A DNA stretch of 64,000 nucleotides from Callaeas wilsoni (GCA_013398955.1 VWPU01017866.1:1-64000); one strand, 5' to 3'; positions 10,167 through 23,200 are shown, counted from the stretch's first letter. The notes: a model not told the origin generated them from the letters alone. Numbers and translations are program-made.

Positions 10167-13100
10167 CTGCAGGGGAAAACAAAAACACACACAAAAGGGA
10201 TATATTGTTATTTCCTTTGTTGGGCAATTCTGCTTCCTTAGATGATTTTCTACAAGTTCATTTGCCAAAGTAAAAGCCCCAGAGCTACAAACCTCAGCCT
10301 GTGCCTTTAGACCCACCTTCAGGTCCCAGGGCTGCTACTTGACCCTTCCTTTCCCAGCAAAAGCGGCCAAGTGAGTGAGGAGTTGAAGATTCATCTTCCT
10401 CTAAGCAGCCAGCATGTAGTACAAAATCCTTTTTTTGGCAAGCCGTAGGTAAGTGCCCATTTCCCACCGTCCCTGCCCTCCCCTCTTGCTCGGAAGGCTG
10501 TGCCATCAGGCAAGCAGGAGGTCAGGGAGAAGAGGAGCTGCAGAGTCACAGAGCCACAGCGACGTGCTGCTGAGGCCTGAGTACATCAGGACACTGGACC
10601 CAGACCCAGAGGTGCTGCAGGGGGCTTTGCGTTGCTCCACACCTCTGTCAGGGGATGAGTTTGCAGAGCCAGGAGCAGGTCTGGCACAAGCAAGAACAGC
10701 TCCGCCTGTCCCTCCCCTTTCCTGAGCGTTTCTCTGTCCTGCCACAACAGGGCTGCCCCAACAGCCCCAGCAGAAGTGCAGCAGGAGAAGTCAGCCAGCC
10801 CCAGCTCGTGCTATGAGGGAGGCAGCCAGCATGACTCAAGTTTCCTGGGATACAGGTCCTTTTCCAAATCTCAGCTTCTTTCTAGAGAAAAGCTTTACAG
10901 TCCTGTAAGCTACAAGAAAGCCTGAAGGTGGTTCTGCAGAATTTCACTGTAATTCCTGTCTCTGAGAGACTCTGATAAACTTACAGCTCAAAGTAGAGTC
11001 TCCAAAGATAAAACAAAGGCTTCTAGGAAGGGAAAAATCAGTTGTTAGAGCACTGATACAGGTTACAGAAGGTGAGCAGCTTTGGGGAACACAGACCCAT
11101 CTTCACATAAGTCAAAGAAGTGCTGGGCACTAAAAAGCATGGATTTTTTACAACTGAATACTTAACCTCATTAAAAATAGTTGCCTTTCCTGGACTACCC
11201 ACATTGCTCAGACCCTATCGCAGCTACACCTCCGGCAGTGTGCCTCCTACCTACTTTGCAGCACCTTTTATGCTGTGGTCAAGGCTTCTGAGGAGATACT
11301 CTCTTCCATCCTGCTTTCCAAAGCACGAATGAGCCACGTGGAGAGGTTAGTGACACCAGCACTGGGACTGAACTCCTCACTGACACAGGATTCGAGGAAG
11401 AAAGCTTGAACCAGAGCCAGGCAGAGCCACGGGAGGAGCAGCAGGGCAAGCCATGGCCTGTCCTGGAGAGAGCCAGGGCTGTTCCCCACTCCTCGGGCAG
11501 CCCCCGTGCTCATCCCACCTCCGCAGAGGCTCCGAGGCTGCCTCCGGCTGCAGCCCACGCGCCAGAGCCAAGGGCTGCATTCCCACACTCCATCTCCAGC
11601 CTGCTGGGAACATCTCAGCTCTCCCAGGCGAAGGAGGGCTCCCAGCACCCTGTGAAGCCTCTCACATGTGGGTGATGCTTGGCACACGGGCAACCAGACA
11701 AGTTTGTTCTGGCTCTGATGCTTTTGGGACTCTGCCTGCGTGGGGTCCGTGCCTCTCCGAAGGAGGAGTTTCCCACCGGGCCGTGCCCAGCTGGAGCAGC
11801 CCATGCTGTTACCTGTGCATGGCTCAGGGCAGGGCCCAGCTCACTGCTCCGTTGGGTTGAACCCATGCGTTGTCCCTTCCATTGTGTTCCATTCCCGTAA
11901 GGAAGCGGATGTCTCCCACTGACTGACAGGCCGGGTTGTGCACGGAGCAGAGCTATTTCCACGCTTTGCCTTGGATAACCATTGCCTCTGGCTCTGTCTT
12001 TTCACAGTTATCCAGGGCACAGCAAGTTGTCCCAAAGTGCTCTGCTAACGAGATGTGGAAAACACTCCAGCAGAGACCCGAAATGCTCGCAGCCCTGGGA
12101 CAGCAGCTGCTCCCTGAGGGCACGTCCTGCCAGCCAGCTGGGAGCCAAATGTGGACAGCAGTGTGCACACACTGGAGAGCTGCAGCAGGGGATGGCTTGA
12201 CCAAGCCTCCAATGAAACTCTTGCAAAAATCTGAAAACTCCCAAACTTCTTGCAGGAGATTCAGCACTCCCTTCCAGTTAAGATTAATGGTAACTGAAAG
12301 CCAAAGCCATTATGAGTCTGTGTAATTTATCTGGGGAATGCAGACTCATTATACAGACAAGACTTTATAATTTATACCTTTACAAGATAGTAGCACATTG
12401 CTACTCAGGAGAGGAGAGCTGTGGGTCTCTGATAAGTGTGGGTCTCTGCAAGTGTACCACCAGATCAGGGAGCACTGAAACTTCATCAACCAAAGCGCTG
12501 GTGCAAATTGAAAGGCACATGGATGAAGAACAAGTACAGGCTGCAGGGAGCTGTCACCCCTGCAACCATCAAATATGCCACTTGGTAGCAAGCAAAACGA
12601 TCCATCTGGCAAAGCCTCGCATCGTAAACCCTACAGGAAATGATTCTGGAGCAAGCCTTGCCACAGCAAGAGAGGAGCAGAGAGGGAGAACTGAAAACAG
12701 AGCCCAGGAACCGCCCCACAGCAAACACCCCAGATAAGAAGATATCCCCAAGAAAGGTGGATGGGAAGATGCAGTGCTGTGTGATGTGATACCAGGGTGG
12801 ATTACAGTGCTCATCAGCCAGAGATTGCACGGGATCTTCATCCCATAGAAACCGTTTTGTCCCTTTTAAACAGGTAAAAAAGAGCCTGACATGATTGAGG
12901 CTTGGGCATGTTGGGCACTGCTAGGGCAGAGCTGTCAGTAGAGCTGTGCCTGTCAGGAAAATACATGGTTGATCACCTCTCTTAGAAGCGTCTTGCTAAT
13001 GTCATTATCCTTTAAACCCTGTTGCCTGCAAGTACCTGGCCTTTTATCCCAAAGGGGCACAAAGTGTTTTAAAGCTGAATCACGGAATCCTGTTACTGTG

Positions 13101-14818
13101 GTCCATTTGTTAGCACAGAGATGTGGCAAAGGCCACAGAGAGAGGCAGTTCCCTGTTGAGAAGACAGCATCAGGAAATGAGGCCATTTTAGAGTATAAGC
13201 TGAGCACTACTGGTCAAGCCAAAGCCCTGCCTTGGCCCCGACAGTGGCCAGGGGACAAAGTTGAAGAAAGAAGATCAGCACGAGCATGTGGCGATAATCT
13301 TCCTCAGGCTGTCCAGGATGGGCAGCTCAGAGACAACCCAGGGCAGCCACAGTGTCCTTACATTTAGTGGCCTTTGTTGGACTCTTCCACCAACGTTTAG
13401 TTGCTGTTTGAACAAATCTAATCTTGTAGCATCCACAATATTTGTGACAAGAGCGCCAGTGCTATGCATACAGTGTGCAAGGGCACATATCCATTTAATT
13501 CTTTTAACCTGCCCTTTTCTGGCTCTTGTATTAGAAAAAAACTAGTTATCCCCATTTTTTCCCACTGTGCTACCTGTGGCATTACAGGCACAGCCAGCAT
13601 CTCCTTCCCTGGCTGGGAAGCAATGATCTCTTTTTATTTATTCTCTTTTGGGTCATCCCTGGTTCTGTTTTTCTCATTGGAAATAGTGAGACCATACTGC
13701 ACACATGATTTTTATGGGATATTTATTCCAGTCATAGGAATTCCTAATGTTCTTTTTGAGGTTTGATGTACTGAATACAGATTTTTATCTCTTACAACCC
13801 TGAAATCTCACTGCTGTGTGGTAACACAGTCTAGGGCCTTCCAAGATGCCTGATCACCCTGGGATGTTGCTGCAGCTGGGACTTCACATTCATGAGCGCA
13901 GCTATTTAGGGAGCAAGGATGGAGAGACCTGCCAAGCTCTGTTGGGAGGACAAAGGGAAGCAAAATGTCTCTCTTTGGAAAATGTTAATTGTGGCTGGGC
14001 TGAAACGTGGCCCTCTGGCACCGTGTGGCTGCAGATCACACACAAGCACCTCAAAGCATGATGCCAAGGGAGATTTCAGTGGGTTTCCACCACACTAGTG
14101 GGATAATTCCCACATTCACAAGTTACTTTGTGTTTAGCTCTATTCCCCCTCAGCCTGGGCTCCTGCAAATACTTTAACAACTACATGCCTGGTCCAGAGT
14201 CATCTGCACTGTGATGTCTGACGTTGGTGAAGTGAACCTCACACAGTTTATTTACAGCCATGCAGGCACTTTCACCTCTGTGCCAAACACACACAGCTGT
14301 GCCTTGTGATCCAGAAATTACTTCCCACAGCTCTCTCACATTAACTGCTGCACAATACCAGGCAGATTTTACCCCCCGTTGGCTAGTGTGGCACAATAAG
14401 TCCTTCACTCAGCCTCCAACACAACTCCATCTATGCCAAATGACTTGGAAAGTCACAAAATTGCTGAGATAAGTGGAGAATTGAATAAGCGAGGGAGCAG
14501 TTTTGGGTGGTAGCAGGGTGGAACAGGACTCATGAAGGCAGTGGGATGTGATTGGGGGTTGTGCAGTAACACCAGTCGTGTATCAACAGGTACTTCAACA
14601 AATTAAAAGCAGAAAACAAGGAGTGTGCATGAGGCAAGCTATGGAAAGCAAGTGGTGGCATTTCCTTTTGACCAGTGGGAATAAGCAAGGTGCCCCTGAG
14701 ACACACGGTGGCAAACTGGTCAGAAAGCCCCTGCAGGGTGAGGGAAGGGCTGGAGCAGCTCACTCATCAGCAGGTCAGACCTCCGGCTGGTCTTCAGTCC
14801 CAGGACTGAGAACAAAGC

Positions 14819-14911
14819 TGAAGGGAGGGAGGAGGGAGGACAAGGAAGAGAAGGGAATAAGGAGGTGTAGAAAAGAGGGGAGTAAGGAGGTGAGGACAGG
14901 GAAAAGAGGGC
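14819..14911. repeat. Polypurine tract
   Basis: About 93 nt are almost entirely A/G on the plus strand (GGGAGGGAGGAGGGAGG and similar), with few interruptions. On the NRG2 transcript it is polypyrimidine, so it could bind PTB-class proteins or form triplex DNA. It is far from any exon, so no splicing role is claimed. Confidence 0.75.
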
Positions 14912-15254
14912 TGCCTCTTGACGATGTGTTTGTGAATGATCTGCAGCCACGTTTTATTGTTGCTGCCCCAGCCAGTGAGGACAGAGCAGCATAAACACAG
15001 GAGAAATTCAGAGCACTGGAGTCATTCAGAGTCTATTTTCCACCACACGCCTCAGTTACTCTGGACTATCATCAATGACAGGGCAACAGAGAAGAGAGCC
15101 AGGGGCAGCGACTCTGCCAGGTGGACTTCCCTTCACACAACCCATCTACGCAGAAAGGCCATTAATGATTGTGCAGGGATTCTTACACAATTCCTGCCAT
15201 GCACGTCATTTAACCTTTGCGGGCAGCTCACCAGCCTGTTCTCAGAAGTCTGGT

Positions 15255-15330
15255 GAAATTCTCCCCCTGCAAAGAGTTAATTAATGCAGCTTGGACTATA
15301 AATTATAGTTAATTTTTCACAAACTACAGC
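15255..15330. promoter_or_regulatory. AT-rich unique stretch, possible conserved element
   Basis: The stretch contains GTTAATTAATGC, the palindromic CTATAAATTATAG and GTTAATTTTT, i.e. several TAAT-type homeodomain core sites in about 75 nt, with no tandem repeat or transposon signature. A conserved intronic enhancer is a guess from composition only. Confidence 0.2.
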
Positions 15331-16796
15331 TACTGTCGAGGAGAGCAGGGAGACAGCGATGGTTTCACCTCTCCTTTTCTTCTTTATAAATAACTTTGGC
15401 TGGTGGGTTCATAGAGCACAGACACTTTATTCTCTCAATATTTAGACATTCAGTTAGACAGATGAACTCAGCTGGTTGGGGAGTGTATACAGATTGCCTG
15501 CTCTGTATATGCCTCATGTACTTACTGATAAAACACAGAATTGCTGAGGTTCCTCTCAACAGAGTTCATCCAACTGCTTGTTAGAAGAACATGGATGAGA
15601 AGGTGTCTGGCCAAGATATTCCTTGGTTGTAGCACTGTAATCCTGGTGCGAGCCACACTAAATCCATGATTTACACTGATTAATACATGCAGGGGCTGTT
15701 GATCCTCACCATTCCCTCAGTGGCAGATTTCTGTGTGTCTGGTGCGACACCTCCTCTCGCAATAAACCTGAGCAGAGTCTGGATGCTCCCTGCTGTTATC
15801 TGTACATAAAATCAGAAGGGCTTGTGCTCACTGGGGCTTGCCTGACGGCAGACTGGGGACTCTGGAGCTCATAAAAATTCTGCTCCTGTGTGTCTATTCA
15901 TTTGGAAATGACCAAATATTTACCCCCGCATTTTACTGAAACAGATCCTGCTGGAATCACGTTTCCAGTTCCCAAGGGGATCATTAGCATCAATAGCTGC
16001 AGACTAGGGGTTCATCCCAAGATACAAATACCAGACTGCAAGGCACTCGTCTTGGAGCATCAGATGCTGCTGATCAAAACAGCACAGGTTGCATTCCCCA
16101 CCTCTACCATCTGCACTGCTCAGGGCTTTCACTAAGAAGCAAGTTTAAAGGTTTCTGAGCACTCAGGGGCTGCCCGTTTCCATGGGACAGGCAGTTATTG
16201 CAGGGGCAAAGTCCTGTGTTACTGTCAAGCTTCTAGCTGCTCCTCTAGAATGATCTCTGCAGCTTTGTGAGGGAGCCCTTCCTATGCTCTTCTCCACCGC
16301 AGGGGTCTGAAAATGCACACGACAGCAGTACAGCATTTTATTTTCCCAAATCCCCATCATCAATTGTAATAGCAGCAACATGATACTTCAATGAGGGGAT
16401 TTGTTCAGCAACCTAAAAATCCTTTCACAGAGCCAATGCCAGCGTGAAAGCTTCGCAGGCAGGGCAGCTGAAGCCCAAGAAGTGAAGCAACACACCAGGA
16501 TCCCAGGATGGAGCCAGAAGAGCAGATCCCCTGGTCCACAGCCCAGCTCTGAAGGCTGGGCTCAGCCTCAGTGCTCCCAGGGGACATCAGCTCCCACCCC
16601 ACACTTCATCCGGCCCCTCTTTGCCTTTAGGGTCACTGCCTCTCTTTACACCACACCCCGAGTAGTAGCTGTGTGACTACTTAAAAAACACACAGTGTGC
16701 AAAATGAGCAATGAGCAGGATCTGGCAGCTGCCAGGCAGCACACAGCTCTCTGCAGACTGGCAGTGAGATCATCACATTCACCTCGAGGTTCCGTG

Positions 16797-16812
16797 CCTG
16801 CGTGCGCGCAGG
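16797..16812. repeat. CpG-rich micro-hairpin flanked by GGTTCCG repeats
   Basis: CCTGCG and CGCAGG form a perfect 6-bp stem around a TGCG loop, with a direct repeat GGTTCCG on each side (16788-16794 and 16811-16817). The alternating GTGCGCGC core favours Z-DNA. Confidence 0.6.
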
Positions 16813-17136
16813 TTCCGCTCAATTACAACCACACCTCCGGCAACGGGGTTTAAATTATCTGAGCAAAGACCACACCAGGACTTATTTTTAGTTTAATATT
16901 GAAAACTGCTCTGTCCACATGGCTGGACTTGTGTCTGTTCTGCCCGTGCTCTGGGTGGGCTGGACACCCTTCAGCTCCAAACCCAGAGCACCACGCTCAC
17001 GTTTGCTGCGCTGGTAGATCCAGGAGAGCTCAGTGGCCTCAGGCTGGCGGGGCCAGGGACTGACCAGCCAACTCTCAGCCAGATCCACCATGGTCACCCA
17101 GTAAAGGCCACGCCAGACTGGATTTGAGAGCAGGTT

Positions 17137-17161
17137 TGGGGGGGGTTGGTTGGTTGGTTGA
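17137..17161. repeat. G-run followed by (GGTT)n microsatellite
   Basis: A run of eight G is followed by GGTT units. It is a short simple repeat. Confidence 0.8.
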
Positions 17162-19737
17162 ACCATAACTTTGTGGCACCTGTTGCTGTGGGGTGTGTGG
17201 CTCACAAACCACAGCACAGCCATTGCAAACGTGCAAGTCCACGAGGCCTAGCTCACCTGGCAGAGACAAAGTGAGGAGAGCATTTCCAACACCCAGCTAG
17301 GCATCAGGGAGGAAGGTGTTAAACTGCAGAGGGATTGCCTCAATGAGTCTACGCCAACGAGTCTACAAACTTCGTCCAATGGCATCACCAAGATGGCAGC
17401 TATGCAATCTGCGCACCCAAAGTGGTGTGTGGAGAGTTAGACTTAATTGGAGAAAAAACGGCTGTTTCACCTACCCTTCCCACAGGAGTCCCCAGAGGCA
17501 CTCTAGGAAGGGCTCGTGATCCCCAGCAGATGAAATAAAGGCCCCAAAACTAAATCCAGAGAGCCCAGCTTTCATTCAGGTGCTTCATATTACCCCCCAA
17601 TCCTCTTGTTCCCAGCACAACTCAGCACTGCCTCCTCTGCTCTTTCTCCCTGTTTCACCTTCTCCAGTGATCCTGAGCCTCTCTCTGCTGTGGAGGACCC
17701 TCAGCCAAGGGCACTGGCAGCCCACACAGGCTGATAAAGCACTCACCCAGCTACAGAGTGAGCAAGGAGCACGAGCAGAGCGCAGGTGAGCAGCTGCAAT
17801 GATCCACATGTTGGTTTAGAGCATCTGCTCACCACTGGCACATCCTCCTGTATCCTGACAGTATCCAAACCCCGCTTCCTCCACCTGGCCTGTATTCTCT
17901 CCTTACCCTCAGGCCTTCACCTGCTTGTTGAAGTCAAGAGAAGGAACTAAAGGAGAACTCAACAGCAGGAAACAAGCACAAGGGATTACCTGATCTTCTC
18001 AGAGATTTCAAACATTATCTTACCTTTTTAAAATGAAACTTTGAGAGGGTTTTACTATCTCTGTCCTGCATAAACCTTCCATCTCAGAATGCTCTCCAGA
18101 TTGCTCTGACCCTTCTTCAATTTCTGCCTCCATCAGAATCCTTCTAAATGTCAGCACTGGTTCCTGTCCTGTTTACCCAATATGTCCATAGCCACAGAGT
18201 CCTGAAGCTTCTTTAGCTGCCTCACACTGCACTGTGACAGGATCACGTTAGCATTTCGAGTTCTCTGGATGTTGAAATGAGCATAAAGGACCCTTCTCTC
18301 TGCATCAGGGCACATGATCAAGTTACCACATCCCTGCAAGTTCTTGCCTGTGAGCTGAGCCACTGTGACCACCCAACTGCACAACCCTAGCCTGTGGCAA
18401 GCACAAAACAAAGTGTCTTATTTAACATGTTTTCACCATGAATGAGGCTGCTGCACCACTCAGTGAAGCTGAGTGGTACCTCATGCCATTCACATACCAG
18501 GTACTGGGGGCATCAGTGTCTAAAATCCAGCAAGGGATTTACAAGATTTCAGTGGAACAATAACCTACAGGTGGCTCTGAATACAAATATTGAAGAGAAA
18601 TGCAAGACTTTAACAAGAGTGAGATACTTGTCTGCTCTCCAGGTCATCTCACCTCACATCATCTTCATCACCTCCCCATATGTGCAATTCTGTGATACAA
18701 CATCAATCACCATAAAAATCAGAGAGACTCTGAGTTACTCAGATAACACTTGGGAGATATTGCAAAAAAGGGATGTGAAGGAAAAAGTGAGTTACCACTT
18801 TAACTCCAGAGACTTTACAACCTCTTCCCAACATTAGAAAAAAAAACAGACAGTGATGATGCACCCACAGAACAAAGAAGTTTTCCAAAAGGGGGAATTT
18901 CTGTGTTTCCTTTCTGAGATTTGGCTTTTAAGAAAATAGCATTTATCTAATATGATGCAAATAAGTAGCATGGATCTCTCCTGGTGAAAACAAAGGAGAA
19001 ATCCTGGGGAAGGATGGTGTGGCATTAATGATGCTCTATCTCAGCTTGGTGTCTCTAGTGCTGTGCAAGGCTAAGCACTACACAAGAGCACATTTTAAGT
19101 GCAGTTTTCTAATCAGAAAAGCTTTTAAAGAATACCTGGCCAGTGCCTGCTGTGGCTGCAATCAGATTTCCTTTAAAATCATAAAAGACTTTCCTCCTTT
19201 CAAAGGAGGAGACATCCCCGCAAAATCTGCAGAGCAGAATTGCCAGCAGTGAGGCACAGCCAGCTGTGCTCTCAGCTCTGGGATCTGCAGCTGGGATGGA
19301 AACACAGCACAGATCTCAAAATCCCTGCCTGCTCCTGGTTTCCCAGGGCTTTGGCCAGGATCCTGGTGGGCTCCCACTGGGGAGAGACCCCCTGACACAG
19401 ACATCACACCCTCCACTAGAAATTGCTGAGCCAACCTCCAGGCGCCAGGATTCTAATCTACATTCATATCCCTTCCTTGATTTTTATTGCTCTGTGCCCG
19501 TTTTCTACTGCTTTTGGGACAGCTGAATAGAGGGGAATGCTAAAAAGCACTTTGGCCACATTAAATCAAATTAAACGTTTGAGGAAATCTGTTCTTGCTT
19601 TCTGGAGACTCGGGGAAAAATGGGATGGCAGGGCATGGATGGATTTTCTGCAATTCTCTTATTACCTATGCTTAGAAGACTCATGTCTTTTTTTCTTGTA
19701 CTTCCTACAGCCTGTTTTGGTTTTGTCAAATATCCTC

Positions 19738-19792
19738 AAAAAAAACCCAAACCCAAACAAAAAACCAAAGCAATAAAAAAAAACCTTGTTAA
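19738..19792. repeat. A-rich simple sequence
   Basis: A-runs are interspersed with CCC (AAACCC- and CAAAA-type units), ending in nine A. Low-complexity DNA. Confidence 0.8.
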
Positions 19793-20100
19793 ATCAAAGG
19801 CCATAACCAGCACCTCTTGCAAGTATTAATAACTCCCTGTACTGAAAGAGCTGGGAAATGCTTAAACTTCAGCTGCATTTTTAAGTAGCATGTTCTTCAA
19901 GCTGCCATTGCAACAGTTATCAAATTCTCCCTCTCCAAGATAGACACCAGCAATATAAATCAGATTTTTTTTTAAAGATCTAGGGAAAGAAAGATCAGTG
20001 GCTTTGGGAAAAATCAGACAGAAGGAGTGATTAAAGAAGATTCCAGGAGGCAATAAAGCATTTATGCAAAATGTCTCATAATAACAAACAATTAGGGGAA

Positions 20101-20130
20101 AGAAGCTGTTTGGGGGGAGCGGGGGAGAGG
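20101..20130 (-). promoter_or_regulatory. C-rich intronic tract just after the cassette donor
   Basis: Read on the transcript strand, the intron immediately downstream of the 66-nt cassette continues CCTCTCCCCCGCTCCCCCC, a nearly pure C/U tract starting about 7 nt after the donor GT. Tracts like this bind PCBP/hnRNP K or PTB-class proteins, which is established for other genes; regulation of this exon is inferred. The opposite (plus) strand is G-rich, with runs of six and five G, and could fold locally. Confidence 0.4.
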
Positions 20131-20137
20131 TACTTAC

Positions 20138-20203
20138 ACTCTTCTTCCATAACAACTATTTTAGTTTCTGAGGCTGGTAAGACTTGTGGTGCTTTCGTTG
20201 TTC
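20138..20203 (-). CDS. NRG2: Candidate NRG2 cassette exon: 22-residue Ig-EGF spacer
   Basis: This is a 66-nt open segment with an acceptor ending TTTCCCCAG (20212-20204) and a GTAAGTA donor (20137-20131). It enters and leaves in phase 1, matching both the upstream Ig exon and the downstream EGF exon, so it can be included or skipped without a frame change. It would encode Gly, then TTKAPQVLPASETKIVVMEEE, then a Leu codon completed by the EGF exon. Composition is Thr/Pro/Ala-rich followed by an acidic end; there is no N-glycosylation sequon and no cysteine. Its place between Ig and EGF is where NRG1 carries its glycosylated spacer exons, but I see no sequence similarity to those. The human NRG2 form I remember joins Ig directly to EGF, so this is probably alternative. 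The -1 base of its donor is T, which weakens the site. Alternative reading: a chance pseudo-exon, made less likely by good signals at both ends and exact phase. Confidence 0.72.
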
Positions 20204-23200
20204 CTGGGGAAATTAAGGTAAGAAAGTAGTGAACAAAATATCTCTTTTGAGCAGAGCAGGGTGGGCTTAGCTACTGTGGGGAGGAGGAGAGGGGCAGGCG
20301 CTGCTGGGGGGCACAGGCTGGGGGCTGTCGGGGTGCTGGTGCTGGTTTAGGGCAGGGGATCGGGGTGACAGAGGCAGGACAAGGAGTGTCCCTGCAGGGG
20401 GTGGCACAGGGCACGATGTCCCCTCGCTGCGAAGGGCCTCATGTCACGATGAAGAGGCAGAAATGGCTCAGGGTTCACCTGGGAGGCGGTGAGCGAAACC
20501 GGGGGAGGTTTTCTTAGCCCTGATGGCTACAAGAGTGCAAAGATGGGATGGCAGGACATGATAGTGGGGAAAACGCGGAGTTTGAGGAAAGGTGGGATTT
20601 TCTGAAGAGTCTCCATCCCATGGGTACGTGAAATTCTGCAGCACAAATTAATGCTCGTAATAGAGATGAAGGAACATGAAAGAGATGAAGGCCGTGGCCC
20701 CAGGCAATAGGGGAGACAAGCACAGGTACTGACTTCCTCTTCCTTAACCAGGATGCTGGAAACCCCAACGCCCACAGACACCAGCTCTACTCAAACCCGC
20801 TGGCAGCACCAGCACCTTTGGAGAAGTCCCTCACACCCTCTGGATGCACAAAGGAGAAAGCCCAGGAGCCTGGGCTGGGGGTGCAGTGCCTGTCAGAGAC
20901 AGGGGTGAGACCACCACAAAAAGCTCGAAGAAGAAAGAATTTTTTGTACAACTTGATTTTTTTCTGCACTGTTTAATAAGGGGCAGGGCAGTTGAGGAGA
21001 TGTCTAGAAATTTTCTGAGCAAAAAACAGAGTCTGGAACAGTCACATCTCACCTGTGCCCTCATGGCCATATGATACCAACATTAGTCTATTCAATAAAG
21101 AGAACTGAGAAAGGGGACATTTTTCTAAGAAAGCATCTAATTTACTTCAAAGTCATGAAAATCTGCAATACAACCAAAGCACAGTATATTTTGACTAAGT
21201 CCAGAAGCATTTCCTCAGAAATTAACACCCTCATGAAGTTTCTCAATGCAAAAACATTTATTTCTTAGCTGGGAGTTTTGTGGAAATACTGGAATTGTAG
21301 AGGAGGGATGAGGTGAGGGTTTGGCTGATGGGCATTTTCTCAGTGCCAAGGGGTCTCTGCTCTGCAGCCACTCTCTCTCTCTCTCTAAAGATGTGGTGGT
21401 TTTGGTGACTTGCAACAGATCTGTATGGCTGAAAAGCTGCTTTTCTGAAACTGAAAAGTGGTATTGGAATAGAACAAAGAGCACTTTGCAATGGAAGCCA
21501 CAACAGCATCAGTGCTGAGGAGCCTGGGGAAGAAGAAACGGGAGACAACACACGTGTGGATTCAGATGCCCTGACGAGTTTGTTACTGGAAGGTATCACA
21601 GAAGAAGCGAGCTTGCAGAAGTGAGGAAAGCTGTTGGTTGAGACCCCAAAAAGGCCCAGCAGTAAGGGAAGAGGAATAATCCAGGACAGCACGTGCCTGC
21701 ATACTGGGGAAGGCTGCTTAACTCTGGGAAGCTCCAGGGGAAAGAGGAAAAAAGAGCGGGGAGGGGGTGACAGGGCTGCAAAACCTTCCAGGGATCACCA
21801 TCACCTCGGCTACCTTTGCAGGTGGCTACAGCTGGCCCTGCTGTCCTGGCAGGTGGTCTGCAAACAGCAGCAAGCTGTGCGTGCAGCTGAGCAGCAAGCC
21901 AAGGGCAGGCTGGCAAGGCAGCTGAGAACATGGATTCACCCAGGCAGGGAATCCACCAGATTCGCAGCACCCTGCAGCGAGATCTTCATGTGTCTTTCAT
22001 GGTTTTTCGGGTCTTAACGCATTTCTGGGCAAATCAGGTATGAGCCCATCCTGTGAGTGCTGTGAGTGGTCCTTGCCCCACAGTGTGACTTCCTGCGGAG
22101 GCAGAGCCGAACCCTGACATGCGCTGCAGGAAGGGGCAGCTGGAGGTTGCAGTGGCCAGATGTGCATTTACCTGGTGTGCAGGTCAGAGCCTTGCTGCAG
22201 GCACTGCTCAGCCACACTCCTCCCCTTGTGAGAGGGCTTCTGGTGACGGGGAAGGGGCAGTAGAGGAGGCAGACAGGGCTCTGATGGCTGCACATGGGGA
22301 GGGGAGGTTGCACATGCAGCTCCCACCGAACAGGAGCAGTTTATGTGGCATGGGACAGCCGGAGCATGAGCCAGGAAAAAAAAGGAGAGCACTGCCTCTG
22401 TTTCTTCCTCAATCACAACCAGAAATAAACCCAGCAGAGCAGCAGGGCTGAGTTCACAGACGTGGAGGACGAAGGCAGGGAGGTGTGAGCATGGGTGGCC
22501 TTCCTCCAGGCTCTGCAAGCACTGGGTTTGAACAGGCAGGATAACCAAGGGGGAGGCTGTGTGACACTGCAGCTTCACGGAACAAAAGATTCAGGATGGC
22601 AAACACGCTGAGATTAAGGGAGAAAATACTGCCAGAAAGCAGCAGGAGAAAGCTACCTTCCCTCACACTGGGATAAGGCTGGTGAGAGAACAAAAAACTG
22701 GATCCCAGCAAAGGGCTGCAGAGCCCAGAGCGACAGCCCAGCGCTCAGAGCCCAGGCTGCCACAGAGCCCGTTGTGAATGGCAGGAGGAAGAGCTTAGGA
22801 AATGCAGTCACCCCTCCCTAGCTGTGCCCTCCCAGCTTCTGGCAGCCACTGTAGGGACTTTCTGAGCCGGAGGGTGCATCCAAACCATCGTGTTAAGCAA
22901 TATAATTATTATGACCAAGATAATAATAAAACCACCTAACCTCAGACTCCATCCGCTGAGCTCTAAGAGATGGAGCACACATTCTAGGATGAAAACCAGA
23001 AGCAACTTCACTCATCACAAAGCTATGGTCTAATTACTTGTCTTCTGGTGAGTTTTGCTTCTCAGAAATTCTTTAAAAAATGAAAACATCAAGCCCACCA
23101 GCTTTCTTTCCTCCTTACCCCTTTTCAAAAAAATACATACACTTGAAGTTTATTTAAAATGTAAATTAACCACATTGCCGGTGACAGATAACAAAGATAA

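Larger units (their letters stand above)
10167..20137 (-). other. NRG2: NRG2 intron between the cassette and common EGF exon
   Basis: This 10-kb intron begins with the C-rich tract at 20130-20101. It contains a polypurine stretch (14819-14911), an AT-rich unique segment with TTAATTAA and an ATAAATTAT-type palindrome (15255-15330), a CpG-rich micro-hairpin (16797-16812), a GGTT array (17137-17161) and an A-rich stretch (19738-19792). I saw no further exon with acceptable splice signals and neuregulin-like translation, and no CR1 fragment. Confidence 0.8.

Noticed and set aside
20204..20225. AAGGTAAG on the plus strand beside the cassette as an antisense splice donor
   Set aside because: A single donor-like word without a partner exon or promoter is expected by chance.
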